Positions 1-7,108 of a stretch of DNA of 12,244 nt are shown one piece after another. The translations under genes and the position numbers were made by a program. Within the stretch, counting starts at the first letter, position 1; the number at the start of each line of letters is the position of its first letter. Under the pieces are notes generated by a model that worked only from the letters and a program-made list of their open reading frames with translations, was not told the origin of the DNA and ran no database searches. The stretch spans positions 1-12,244 of the forward strand of contig JAGTUY010000248.1 in NCBI GenBank assembly GCA_018224455.1. Direction: 5' to 3'. Origin of the DNA: Desulfosarcina sp. GTDB taxonomy: Bacteria > Desulfobacterota > Desulfobacteria > Desulfobacterales > Desulfosarcinaceae.

Positions 1-122
1 CGCTCTACCTGGAATATATCCAGTTCATGCAGCTGGCCTTTTATGAAACCATGCACGACCACTGGTTCTACATGGATGTCGATTTCATCAGGTTGTTCGA
101 TCTGGAAAGAAGGGAGGATTAG
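1..122 (+). CDS. C-terminal end of an unidentified protein (5' truncated by the window)
   Basis: The third forward frame is open from the window edge to a TAG at 120-122 and gives 39 residues, beginning LYLEYIQFMQLAFYETMHDH and ending ERRED. The other two forward frames are less protein-like: one is stopped early and the other is rich in Cys, Ser and Trp. The tail is rich in aromatic and acidic residues with an amphipathic, helical look, and has no motif I can assign. It is the only plus-strand gene with any support in the window, and it ends before a 313-bp stretch without a clear gene. The function is unknown. Confidence 0.5.
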   Translation, partial: LYLEYIQFMQLAFYETMHDHWFYMDVDFIRLFDLERRED

Positions 123-128
123 TTGGGT

Positions 129-257
129 TTAGTTGTTGGCGGCATCGATGACGCGCATATCGAATCGGTTGGGAAGAAGTTCGAGAATGTTCGGTTCGCT
201 ATGAATTAGGAGAGAGAAAGGGGACAGGTACTTAATATAATTTTTCAGCCCAAGCAT
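129..257 (-). pseudogene. Possible gene-end remnant (42 codons, ends RFDMRVIDAANN)
   Basis: A short minus-strand reading runs from ATG (257-255) to TAA (131-129). Its second half, ending NRFDMRVIDAANN, has normal amino-acid composition and looks like the genuine C-terminus of a protein. Its first half reads through the reverse complement of the GGGGACAGGTACTT motif, giving a KYLSPF stretch. This pattern suggests an old gene end joined to a dispersed repeat. No Shine-Dalgarno sequence is obvious, and it may not be expressed. The parent family is not recognised. Confidence 0.2.
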
Positions 258-309
258 GAGAAAAAACCGAAGTCGGTGAAGGGGTTGGATGGGGTGTTTT
301 CTTTAAGGA

Positions 310-334
310 GACTCCCAGAAAAATTCTGAGAGTC
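310..334. repeat. Hairpin, 11-bp stem with one mismatch, AAA loop
   Basis: The left arm GACTCCCAGAA (310-320) pairs with the right arm TTCTGAGAGTC (324-334) around an AAA loop, with a single C-A mismatch. Neither strand has a clean T-run after the stem, so it is a poor intrinsic terminator. It lies about 100 bp past the toxin stop codon. It could help end the toxin-antitoxin transcript or be part of a small repeat element. Confidence 0.5.
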
Positions 335-435
335 GTGGGTTGTTTGTTGTATGTCGTTGGTTGAATTTTTCACCGCCCAGTTTATCCCGAGGATCGGGAC
401 TGCGTTCGAGGCGCAGAGGCGCGGGGTTGAATTTT

Positions 436-843
436 CTAAATGAAATCAGTTAAATACCAATCTTCGAGTTGGAGTCCTTCAACGCGCTCAAATTCTTTTG
501 TGTTATGCGTTACCAGAATACCTTTGTTGGAGAGCGCAGTTCCGGCGATCAGCACATCATAGGGTCCAATTGGTGTACCTTTCTTTTCAAGATTTGCGCG
601 GATGGATGCAGCACATCTGACTTCATCAATACCAAAAGGCAAGATTTTGACAACCGCGATTAATGCTTCTAATTGAGTAATCCTTTTTTCCTGGTAAACC
701 GATTTGGCGATGCCAACTTCCAATTCGTAGAGAACGACAGTTGGAATGCTGATGCTGCTGGGGGGATTTTTTAACAGAATCTGGCCAACATTCCCCATTC
801 CCTTGAAAAAATAGATGAGCGTATTGGTATCTAAAACATACAT
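436..843 (-). CDS. vapC: PIN-domain ribonuclease toxin, VapC family
   Basis: This 135-residue protein has the standard single-domain PIN length. The metal-binding acidic residues are in place: D5 in VLDTN, E40 in LYELEVG, and D96 in GPYDVLIAGTA. They are followed by N114 in the usual VTHNTKEFERVEGL segment. VapC toxins are Mg-dependent RNases that cut tRNA or rRNA and are held inactive by their antitoxin. The gene starts 16 bp after the stop codon of the upstream antitoxin gene, the usual toxin-antitoxin layout, so the pair is probably co-transcribed. All catalytic positions are intact, so the toxin is likely functional. The RNA target cannot be told from sequence. The base composition is visibly more AT-rich than the operon to its right, in keeping with acquisition. 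Confidence 0.9.
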   Translation of the reverse strand: MYVLDTNTLIYFFKGMGNVGQILLKNPPSSISIPTVVLYELEVGIAKSVYQEKRITQLEALIAVVKILPFGIDEVRCAASIRANLEKKGTPIGPYDVLIAGTALSNKGILVTHNTKEFERVEGLQLEDWYLTDFI

Positions 844-859
844 GGCTGATCATCCGATT

Positions 860-1090
860 TCATATTGATTCTCTGGTCGAGTCCGCACCCATTTTCTCTC
901 TGATCTCTTCGGCAGTAGGCAAGTCTTTCCACGCTCCTTCGAGGCGGACAACATTTTCTGGCCAAGTTGAAGCGGTTTTCTCGCGAATCAATTCCGTGAT
1001 CCATTTGCTTTTTGAAATACCGCTTTTTTCAACCATGTTCAGCATCTTTTTTTCAGTGTTGTCGTCTATATATATGGTGACCTGTCCCAT
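860..1090 (-). CDS. vapB: Ribbon-helix-helix antitoxin (VapB/CopG-type)
   Basis: This is a 76-residue protein. Its N-terminal strand (VTIYID, about residues 4-9) and two following helices (about 10-36, with GISKSKWITELIREK) match the ribbon-helix-helix fold. In such antitoxins the paired strands read the operator and the C-terminal tail wraps the toxin. Here the tail, about residues 40-76 (WPENVVRLEGAWKDLPTAEE), is the likely toxin-binding part. The start is supported by an AGGAG at 1098-1102, 7-8 nt upstream of the ATG. The gene lies directly upstream of the PIN toxin, separated by 16 bp. It probably represses its own promoter through the repeats at 1116-1137. Assignment as VapB rests on the RHH pattern plus the VapC partner. 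Confidence 0.85.
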   Translation of the reverse strand: MGQVTIYIDDNTEKKMLNMVEKSGISKSKWITELIREKTASTWPENVVRLEGAWKDLPTAEEIREKMGADSTRESI

Positions 1091-1115
1091 GTTTCATCTC
1101 CTAAGTGATATTTGA

Positions 1116-1149
1116 ATATATATGTTAGCATATATGTGATGATTGTCAA
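1116..1149 (-). promoter_or_regulatory. Toxin-antitoxin promoter with overlapping operator repeats
   Basis: Read on the minus strand, TTGACA (1149-1144) is followed after 16 bp by TAACAT (1127-1122), a reasonable sigma-70 promoter ending about 30 bp before the antitoxin ATG. An inverted repeat, ATATATG (1118-1124) and CATATAT (1129-1135) with a TTAG centre, covers the -10. The same bases also form a direct repeat ATATATGT with a 12-bp period (1118-1125 and 1130-1137). Closely spaced repeats across the -10 are typical of RHH-antitoxin operators, so autorepression is likely. This is inferred. Confidence 0.55.
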
Positions 1150-1225
1150 GGCTGATGAAATAACTCCGCGGGTCGCGGATCGCCGCGGGAAGGGTGCAAT
1201 CCATGTGTGATAATTATCGGAAACC

Positions 1226-1288
1226 ATGTTCGCGGAGGTCCATGGCACGGCGTTCACCCTCGCCAACGGCGTGCAAGTCAAGGAATGA
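1226..1288 (+). pseudogene. Possible C-terminal scrap of a lost gene
   Basis: An ATG at 1226 opens a 20-residue plus-strand reading ending at TGA 1286-1288, containing HGTAFTLANGVQVKE. The composition and codon pattern look like a real protein end. In-frame stops (TGA TAA) sit about 15 bp upstream, so only a fragment exists. It overlaps the last 11 bp of the convergent TagR-like gene. It could be a relic left when neighbouring DNA was rearranged, or chance. Confidence 0.15.
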
Positions 1289-2954
1289 TATCCTCAAGAA
1301 CCAACGCCCGGGTTAGCTTTTTCGGATCGCTCCTCATCATATCCAGATGTTCTTTGAAGCGCATAAACAGCTCCAACCTGCTCCTCTGGCTCTCGTTGAA
1401 GCCCTCCTCCAGGCTAAGTTCCTGTTCCATGCGCAGCAGTTGCGCATTCATCTGCGCTTCCGGGACGGTGAGCCCCTGAGACAATCGATCGAGGTATAAA
1501 TCCCCGAAGCGGGAAATCGCCGCGTCGACCTGTTGCACCTCTCCCGCGGCGCGATCCACATCGCTTTGGATGGATACGAGGATGGGTTCCGGCAGGCTCT
1601 TGCGCGCCAGTAGTTGGATCCGTTCCAGTTCGAAGACCATCACCTGCCGGCGCCGGGTATAATTGATCATGGATTCGGCGGTGAACAGTGCGCTTTGAAT
1701 CGTGGCCAACGCAGTCGCTTCCGCCAGTGACGATGGATTGGCCATCGGCGCTGTTTGCAACGCCGATCCAGGCGTGGCGTCCTCATCTTGCCCCATCTTC
1801 GGCGCTTTGGCACGCCACTCCTGGTCCAGCATATCGAACCGGTTGCGGGCGGTGACAATCGCGGAAAGGACCACCCGGAACCCGAGGTCGGTGGCGCGAT
1901 AGGCCCCATTGTCAAGAAAAAAGGGGATCTCTTCGCGACGTCCCGGCATGATCTCGGCAAGGCGTTTCCGGTAGCTGCCCCCCTTGGCGATGAAACCGCC
2001 GGTGGCGCCATGGAGACGAAACCCCAATGAAAAACGAAAGGGATCCAGCAGTATTTCGGCAGCGTTTCCGGCCGTATCGTACAATCCCAGTGGGTTGGCA
2101 CATCGGCTTCCGATCCAGGCCAGCCGTTCCGGTTGTTTGGCCGCCATGGGATCCGTAAAGACGGCAAAATCCGTGAAGGAACGGTTCCCCAGAGGAAAAA
2201 ACTCCTCGCGGTTGAGCTGCTGCACGGTGACCATGTGGCCACCACGGGCGGCATACTCCCACTCCGCCTCGGTGGGCAGACGGATATATCCGAAGCGGCC
2301 ACTGGCAAAATGGGGCAGGGCTGCCGGAGCATTTTCCAACAACCACTCGGTATACCTCATGGTGAACGTCACGGCTTCGAACCAGGAGATATCGGTCTTG
2401 GGGCGTGGATCCGCGGCGGTAAGTCCTGCGGCCGTATCGGGACACGCCGCATCCATGACGACATCCCATTGGAGGTTGGAGATCTCGTATTTGGCGATAA
2501 AATAGTAAAACCCGGTCTGCTCCGTTTGATTGGGATCGGGACAGGTGCCATCGCCATCGCGGGCCGCTTTATAGAGCCCAAGCTGCCATTGTTCCGGCAG
2601 GTCCTCGATGGTAAAGGGGCCGGATATCGATGCCTTTCGCCGCCCCTCCATGAAACCGAGGCCTTCCCGGCCACAATCGCTGCATCCCAGGTCGAAACGC
2701 AGATCCCCGAAAAAACCTTGCGCCGCCACGCAGACATGCCGCAACACCAGCCTCGCCCCACAGGGCATGGGCAAAGTGATATCCATTTCATCGGGATTGG
2801 GGTTGACGGCCCGGGCCAGGGTCGGGGTCAGCCGCTGCAGGGTGCGCTGGGGTTCCGGGCAGTCCATCGCCGCCAGTGGCGTGGCCATTAAGACAAGCAG
2901 AACCGCCGCCGTCGGCCACACCCGCGTTTTCGGGTACGCCTTTGTCTCAGACAT
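1278..2954 (-). CDS. tagR: TagR-like periplasmic SUMF1 (FGE-sulfatase) domain protein
   Basis: This 558-residue protein starts with a signal peptide (hydrophobic about 14-29, cleavage near PLAA-MD). There is no lipobox. A Cys-rich N-terminal region with a CSDC pair near residues 91-94 precedes a SUMF1 domain at about 145-365. The domain shows YEISNLQWDVV, RLPTEAEWEYAARGG (about 225-239), NPLGLYDTAGNAAE (about 287-300), GGSYRK (about 325-330) and DLGFRVVL (about 356-363). The two catalytic cysteines that follow GGS in true formylglycine-generating enzymes are absent, so a binding or signalling role is likely, as for TagR of the Pseudomonas type VI threonine-phosphorylation pathway. About 190 residues of predicted helix/coiled coil follow, making the protein longer than I would expect for TagR. 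A GTG lies one codon upstream, but the ATG is better placed behind GAGGTGAT (6-nt spacing). The start overlaps the TagS stop by 8 nt, implying translational coupling. It is last in the operon. Confidence 0.75.
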   Translation of the reverse strand: MSETKAYPKTRVWPTAAVLLVLMATPLAAMDCPEPQRTLQRLTPTLARAVNPNPDEMDITLPMPCGARLVLRHVCVAAQGFFGDLRFDLGCSDCGREGLGFMEGRRKASISGPFTIEDLPEQWQLGLYKAARDGDGTCPDPNQTEQTGFYYFIAKYEISNLQWDVVMDAACPDTAAGLTAADPRPKTDISWFEAVTFTMRYTEWLLENAPAALPHFASGRFGYIRLPTEAEWEYAARGGHMVTVQQLNREEFFPLGNRSFTDFAVFTDPMAAKQPERLAWIGSRCANPLGLYDTAGNAAEILLDPFRFSLGFRLHGATGGFIAKGGSYRKRLAEIMPGRREEIPFFLDNGAYRATDLGFRVVLSAIVTARNRFDMLDQEWRAKAPKMGQDEDATPGSALQTAPMANPSSLAEATALATIQSALFTAESMINYTRRRQVMVFELERIQLLARKSLPEPILVSIQSDVDRAAGEVQQVDAAISRFGDLYLDRLSQGLTVPEAQMNAQLLRMEQELSLEEGFNESQRSRLELFMRFKEHLDMMRSDPKKLTRALVLEDIIP

Positions 2955-4188
2955 CACGGATCACCTCGGACGGCTCGATGGAGGCCGTGCGATAGGCGGC
3001 ATAGGCCGAGGCCAGTATGGCGATGGCCACGGTCAAGAGCAGGGAGAAGATCATGTGGGGCACGGTGAGACGACACACATATTCCCCTATGGCGAGATAG
3101 GTGCCGAAGAGTCGGTTGATGCTCTTTTCGACCACCTGGTATAGGACCAGGGCCGTTAGGTTGCCCAAAACGGCAGTCATCAGGGCCTGGAAAATCGGAA
3201 ACCAGATGATGCTGCCGGTGGAAAACCCGATCAACCGGATAACGCCCAGGTGACGGCTCTTGCGGTTGACGTTGGCCAGAACGCTGCTGGTCATGGAAGC
3301 GAAGTAGCCCAACACCGCCACCACGGCGATAAGCCGGAAAATCAGGGAAAAGGCGCGGTCCAGGCTTTTAACCACCTCGATTTCCTCGGCCTTGGTGTAG
3401 ACCTCCATGCCCTGATCGGCGAACTGGTCCCGAAGATCGGGCACATCATAAATGGAACGCGCATAAAGCCTGAAGCCGGGATAGTTCCGGACACCGGCCG
3501 GCCTCAACTTACCGGGCCAGCCGAAGGATGGGGACCCGAAGCCGTCCCGGTAATCTTCGGTGGCGGTCAACAGGTCCAGACGTACGAATGCCGCGTCCAA
3601 TTGATAGGCGGCCAGGGGCAGGACCGCACCCACCGTCAGCTGGACCGTCACCTGCTCCTTGCGCCCCGCAATGGAGCGACCGATCCTGCCGGTGACGGCT
3701 GATCCATGGGACACCCCCAGCTTACGGGCCGCCGAGGCGGAGAGCACGATGGCCAGGTTGCTGTCCGGAACAACCGCCCATTTTCCCAGCAGGGGATCGC
3801 CCTTGCCGGTGGGGATTAGATCCACCCCCACTGACCGGGGGTCCGCCCTTTCCCGATTCACCAAAACCATGCTGGCCGCAATGGAACGGGTTTGGGGGAT
3901 AACGAAGGCCACGGCGGAAAGATCGGAAACAGCCTTAAACCACGCATCGTCAAAGCGCCCGCTGCCCACGGGGGCAATCTCCCGGTTCTTGGGGTTCTCG
4001 ATGAGACGGTCCGCCATGGTGCTGATAATGCCGCTTTTGACGCCGAAGAGCACCAGCAGGGGGGCCAGAACGGCGGCCAGGCCCAGGATGGCACAGGCCG
4101 ACAGGAGCCGCTCATGGAGGTAGTCACGCAAGGACATGCGGACCACGGTCTTGAACCCGGCCAGCGGTTGACGACGATTCACGCGCAT
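2947..4188 (-). CDS. tagS: TagS-like ABC transporter permease (FtsX/LolE-MacB type)
   Basis: This 413-residue inner-membrane protein has four predicted membrane segments: about 28-51, then a large periplasmic domain of roughly 225 residues, then about 278-305, 325-352 and 377-400. That is the 1+3 topology of FtsX/MacB/LolC-E permeases. The C-terminus carries the family hallmark IEPSEVIRD (about 404-412). Such permeases are usually mechanotransmitters rather than channels, and TagS with TagT acts upstream of PpkA in type VI secretion signalling. The frame is open 29 codons further upstream, but that start would overlap the ATPase gene by 97 nt. The ATG at 4188, behind AGGTGA and overlapping the TagT stop by 10 nt, is preferred. 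The downstream TagR gene overlaps its stop codon. Alternative: a LolE-like lipoprotein permease, but the operon partners argue for TagS. Confidence 0.75.
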   Translation of the reverse strand: MRVNRRQPLAGFKTVVRMSLRDYLHERLLSACAILGLAAVLAPLLVLFGVKSGIISTMADRLIENPKNREIAPVGSGRFDDAWFKAVSDLSAVAFVIPQTRSIAASMVLVNRERADPRSVGVDLIPTGKGDPLLGKWAVVPDSNLAIVLSASAARKLGVSHGSAVTGRIGRSIAGRKEQVTVQLTVGAVLPLAAYQLDAAFVRLDLLTATEDYRDGFGSPSFGWPGKLRPAGVRNYPGFRLYARSIYDVPDLRDQFADQGMEVYTKAEEIEVVKSLDRAFSLIFRLIAVVAVLGYFASMTSSVLANVNRKSRHLGVIRLIGFSTGSIIWFPIFQALMTAVLGNLTALVLYQVVEKSINRLFGTYLAIGEYVCRLTVPHMIFSLLLTVAIAILASAYAAYRTASIEPSEVIRDV

Positions 4189-4961
4189 GCCGTCACCTGA
4201 ACCGCGCCGTTGGGTTCCGTCTGCTTCAAATCGAATGTGATTTGCCGGAAGCCGCTTTCGGCCACCCGTTCCCAATCGTGAGTCGCCACCACCAAGGTGA
4301 CCTGAAAATCATCGGCCAAACGGCTGAACAGGGCCATGATCTTCTCGGCATTGATGGGATCCAGAGAGGCGGTGGGCTCGTCGGCAATCACCACGGCCGG
4401 TTGGTGGGCCATGGCCCGGGCAATGGCTACCCGCTGGCGTTCACCCACCGACAGCTGTCCGGGGAGCCGATCCAGATGGGATTCGATGTTCAGTTTGGCC
4501 GCCACTTTTTCGACGGCCCGACCGGTTGGCAGACCCAACCCCTTGCGGCTGATGCCGATATTGTCCCGCACCGAGAGGAAGGGAAAGAGCCCCCCGGTTT
4601 GAAGCACATAGCCCATGTGGCGCATGCGCAATCGGGACAGGGCGTTCAGGTTGTTGGTCTTCCAGGCGGCCATGACGTCCACCGACCGGGATGCACCCTT
4701 TTTGTCGTGTTCCCAAAAAAACTCGAAACAGCTGGCCTCGGTAGGCTTCAGGATCATGGCCAGCATGTCCAGAAGCGTACTCTTGCCGCAGCCGCTGTAA
4801 CCCACCAAGGCCACTTTTTCGCCCCTGTGGATGGTCAAGTCGGGCACCTCCAGGAAAAATCCCGGCGCACCGGTCCAATGCTTGCCGATTCCGCGAAGCC
4901 GAAATACCGGGGTCTTGATCTCTTCGATCAACCGCTCACCGTTGTTCACGTTGCCGGACAT
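4179..4961 (-). CDS. tagT: TagT-like ABC transporter ATP-binding protein (LolD/MacB class)
   Basis: This is a 260-residue ATPase with every motif: Walker A GYSGCGKST (54-62), Q-loop Q121, signature LSVGERQ (170-176), Walker B VVIADE (190-195, catalytic E195), D-loop SLDP, and H-loop H228 in ATHDW. It belongs to the LolD/MacB/FtsE class, which powers FtsX-fold permeases, and its partner is the overlapping TagS-like gene. An insertion between the Walker A region and the Q-loop (about 75-108, with WEHDKKGASRS) is longer than in LolD and may be a subfamily trait. The ATG at 4961 has only a weak, distant ribosome-binding site (AAGG about 14 nt upstream), so the start is less certain. The gene begins 56 bp after the VWA gene stop, in the same operon. 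Confidence 0.8.
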   Translation of the reverse strand: MSGNVNNGERLIEEIKTPVFRLRGIGKHWTGAPGFFLEVPDLTIHRGEKVALVGYSGCGKSTLLDMLAMILKPTEASCFEFFWEHDKKGASRSVDVMAAWKTNNLNALSRLRMRHMGYVLQTGGLFPFLSVRDNIGISRKGLGLPTGRAVEKVAAKLNIESHLDRLPGQLSVGERQRVAIARAMAHQPAVVIADEPTASLDPINAEKIMALFSRLADDFQVTLVVATHDWERVAESGFRQITFDLKQTEPNGAVQVTACA

Positions 4962-5017
4962 GTTGTTATTCGCTGCCTTTGTGTTGAGGACGTGGACGCG
5001 TTTACGATCCGATGAAG

Positions 5018-7042
5018 TCAGGGCATCATGCCCAAGGGGACCCGGTACACGGCATCACCGGGTTCGCCGGGACCGAAGCTGACCCAGTTGGACACATCGT
5101 TATGGTAAGCCTCGTAGCGCCGAATCTTGGATTTGATATCATCAACAATGGCCTGCTGTTCGCCGACACTCAACCGGTACCAGTCCTCTTCGGTGAGCCG
5201 CATGATATTGCTGCGATAGGGCAGATCATCGAGGAACTCAGCCAGAAAACCCAATTGCCCGAGGTTCTGGTTGGGGCGTTGGCTGAAGCGGGTGGGGTCC
5301 CGGGAGGTCTGGGCGGCCGCCGACAGGATGCTCTGAAAAAAATCCCGGGCGCCGGTACGCTTGGTTCGCTGGGCATTGTCGAGGATGATCTTCAATCGAT
5401 GGTGAAGATCGCTGAGCTGGTTTTTGGAAAGCAGGATGGTGACTTCGAAGGTCGGGATGTCGGGCCTGGTGATATCCATGTCCGACACCCATGAAGTTAC
5501 TACCTGTGGAACCCGCTCCGCCCCTTGGCGCCCCAGAAAATCCAATTGCAGCGCATACCCCAAAATGGCCGCCTTCTTGGCCGCCTGGGTAGCCACATCA
5601 CCCGGTTGAGACATATCCACATCGTCCAAAGCCAGCCGCTGGCCACTGGCGGTGGCCTGCACCAGAGCGACCATCTGTCCGGCCACATCCTCCACCACCT
5701 GTCCGAATCCGAGTACGCCGGCGGTGGCATCTTCGGCATCGATGGGCACGTAGAGATCGCCGATGGTGGGATCGGATTGTCGCGTCAGGGTTTGGTACTG
5801 CTTGTGCGCATAGTTGTGGTTGTTAGGTGTTTCCCGGGCACCCGGGGGCGTTTTCAGGTGCAGGGCGAAGATTTTGACCCCGGCGGCGGCAGCCATGTCC
5901 GCCATGGCATTGGCGTTCATCCCGGTGGAGGAATAAGGATCATCGTTGCGGATGGCTCCGGCATCGGTGATCAGAAATATCAGGCGTGAGTGATAAGGGC
6001 CCCAGTCCAGGCGCTCCAGGGCTGTTTTGAGACCGGCAAAAGCATCCTCGTTGAAGGAATGGGTGGAGACGCTGGCCTCCTCCATGGATGCCAGGGCACC
6101 TTCGAAGGCATCGCGGTCGGTTGCCTTCCGGAGATCCGAGTAAACCCGGCTGACATATTCCAATTCGGGGGCATTGGCCACGCTGTTCCGATACCCAACC
6201 AGGCCGAAGGCCACCTTGTCGGTCAGGCCCCGCTTTTCGATGGTCGCATAAATCCGGCGGACGGATTCGCGGGTGCGCTCGATATAGGGTTTCATGGAGA
6301 TCGTGGTGTCAACCACGAAAGCGATGGCCGTCTTAAGGTCCAAGTCCAATGGCAATTCACCGGAACCCGGGTCGATGGAGGCGACCTGGAGGAATTTCAC
6401 GCCTTCGAACAACTCTGCCGCCTGAAAGATCGGCATGAGGTAGAATTGATCCCTGGACACGGCCTCCCACTTGGGTTCCATAGCGACAAGGGGAAACGCG
6501 GAAGCATTCTGATCGTCCCCGGACTGATAATCGGCAAATCGGGTCATCAGGTCAAGGTAGCGGCCGGCGGGGTCCCGGTCGGCGGCCACGGCTTCCAGGT
6601 CCACCATATCCTTGAAAAACAACACCGGCTGGCGGCCCGTTCGCTCGGTAAACTTCAGGGTCAGGGCCTGCAGCCAGGGCGATGTTTTGCCGGCCTCAAT
6701 CCAGCCGTCGGGCGTGCCACTGGGTGCCAGCCCCACCTCGAGCCACTGGGTGGCGTCCGTTTGGGACGTAGCGAAAACATAGTAGGCCGTAAAGGGACGT
6801 ATCCATCCTTTTCGGACGGCAGAAGCGGTCGATGCCCCTTCATAGAGGTGGGCACCAGGATGGGTGATCACCCGCTGGTAGAGTGTTTTTTTTCCCGGTA
6901 TTAAAAGGGCCCGTCGAGAGTCTGCCCGGGCTGGTTCATGATCAAGGGTCAAGATAGTGGAAAAATAGAACAATATCAACATGGGGGTGACGATACGAAA
7001 TAAGCTCCCTGGACGGGGTCCTCCCCAAAATCGTTTTTCCAT
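5018..7042 (-). CDS. Kinase-less PpkA-like protein: exported SH3-like + VWA domain
   Basis: This 674-residue protein has a signal peptide (hydrophobic about 16-33, probable cut after ARA near residue 41). An SH3-like domain follows at about 50-120, with LIPGKKTLYQRVITHPGA and a WLEVG...GWIEAG pair. A VWA domain lies at about 237-400, with MIDAS residues D245-T-T-I-S249 and D360 in FLITDAGA. The C-terminal region (about 400-674) has LSKNQLSDLH, DDLPYRSNIM, a YEAYHNDVSNWV block and a final GDAVYRVPLG. This matches, from memory, the periplasmic half of the type VI secretion Ser/Thr kinase PpkA. No kinase domain precedes it; the protein instead starts with a cleavable signal. A start 14 codons upstream is possible, but GAGGAAA ahead of the ATG at 7042 supports this one. 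It lies between the Sel1 and TagT genes. The intact MIDAS suggests metal-dependent binding to a partner. Confidence 0.75.
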   Translation of the reverse strand: MEKRFWGGPRPGSLFRIVTPMLILFYFSTILTLDHEPARADSRRALLIPGKKTLYQRVITHPGAHLYEGASTASAVRKGWIRPFTAYYVFATSQTDATQWLEVGLAPSGTPDGWIEAGKTSPWLQALTLKFTERTGRQPVLFFKDMVDLEAVAADRDPAGRYLDLMTRFADYQSGDDQNASAFPLVAMEPKWEAVSRDQFYLMPIFQAAELFEGVKFLQVASIDPGSGELPLDLDLKTAIAFVVDTTISMKPYIERTRESVRRIYATIEKRGLTDKVAFGLVGYRNSVANAPELEYVSRVYSDLRKATDRDAFEGALASMEEASVSTHSFNEDAFAGLKTALERLDWGPYHSRLIFLITDAGAIRNDDPYSSTGMNANAMADMAAAAGVKIFALHLKTPPGARETPNNHNYAHKQYQTLTRQSDPTIGDLYVPIDAEDATAGVLGFGQVVEDVAGQMVALVQATASGQRLALDDVDMSQPGDVATQAAKKAAILGYALQLDFLGRQGAERVPQVVTSWVSDMDITRPDIPTFEVTILLSKNQLSDLHHRLKIILDNAQRTKRTGARDFFQSILSAAAQTSRDPTRFSQRPNQNLGQLGFLAEFLDDLPYRSNIMRLTEEDWYRLSVGEQQAIVDDIKSKIRRYEAYHNDVSNWVSFGPGEPGDAVYRVPLGMMP

Positions 7043-7108
7043 GGTTTTTCCTCGCAAGTCAAAGGGGCATCGAGACCCAGGCATTATTGAGGGTGTCGGC
7101 GGTTTCGG

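Larger units (their letters stand above)
123..435. other. AT-rich gene-poor stretch with repeat-like debris
   Basis: This 313-bp gap between the plus-strand gene end and the toxin gene holds no convincing gene. It does contain a GGGGACAGGTACTT motif at about 221-234, an 11-bp-arm hairpin at 310-334 with one mismatch, a perfect TCCCGA-GGA-TCGGGA mini-hairpin at 385-399, and a direct repeat GGTTGAATTTT at 359-369 and 425-435. A 42-codon minus-strand reading (129-257) is listed separately. The motif resembles sequence that flanks RAYT/IS200-like elements in delta-proteobacterial genomes. That resemblance is recalled, not searched. Confidence 0.45.

Noticed and set aside
1166..1188. CCGCGG...CCGCGG stem as terminator of the TagR operon
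   Set aside because: The stem is only 6 bp, has a long loop, and no T-run follows in the transcript direction.
1066..1281. 71-codon minus-strand frame upstream of the antitoxin gene
   Set aside because: It runs across the antitoxin promoter and into the antitoxin start, and has no motif or ribosome-binding site.
2133..2891. 252-codon plus-strand open frame antisense to the TagR gene
   Set aside because: The minus-strand SUMF1 domain is unambiguous and this frame shows no domain.
1278..2954. Active formylglycine-generating sulfatase-maturing enzyme
   Set aside because: The catalytic cysteines after GGS are missing, the protein is exported, and the operon points to a TagR role.
2947..4961. 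LolCDE lipoprotein-sorting transporter
   Set aside because: The ATPase and permease are of that class, but there is only one permease, and the PpkA-like and TagR-like neighbours favour TagTS.
4242..5015. 257-codon plus-strand open frame antisense to the TagT gene
   Set aside because: It is opposite an ATPase with every ABC motif, and its composition is typical of an antisense shadow.
5990..6904. 304-codon plus-strand open frame antisense to the VWA gene
   Set aside because: It is Gly/His/Gln-rich with no recognisable domain, and it lies wholly opposite a gene with clear SH3 and VWA motifs. It is a shadow of high-GC coding DNA.
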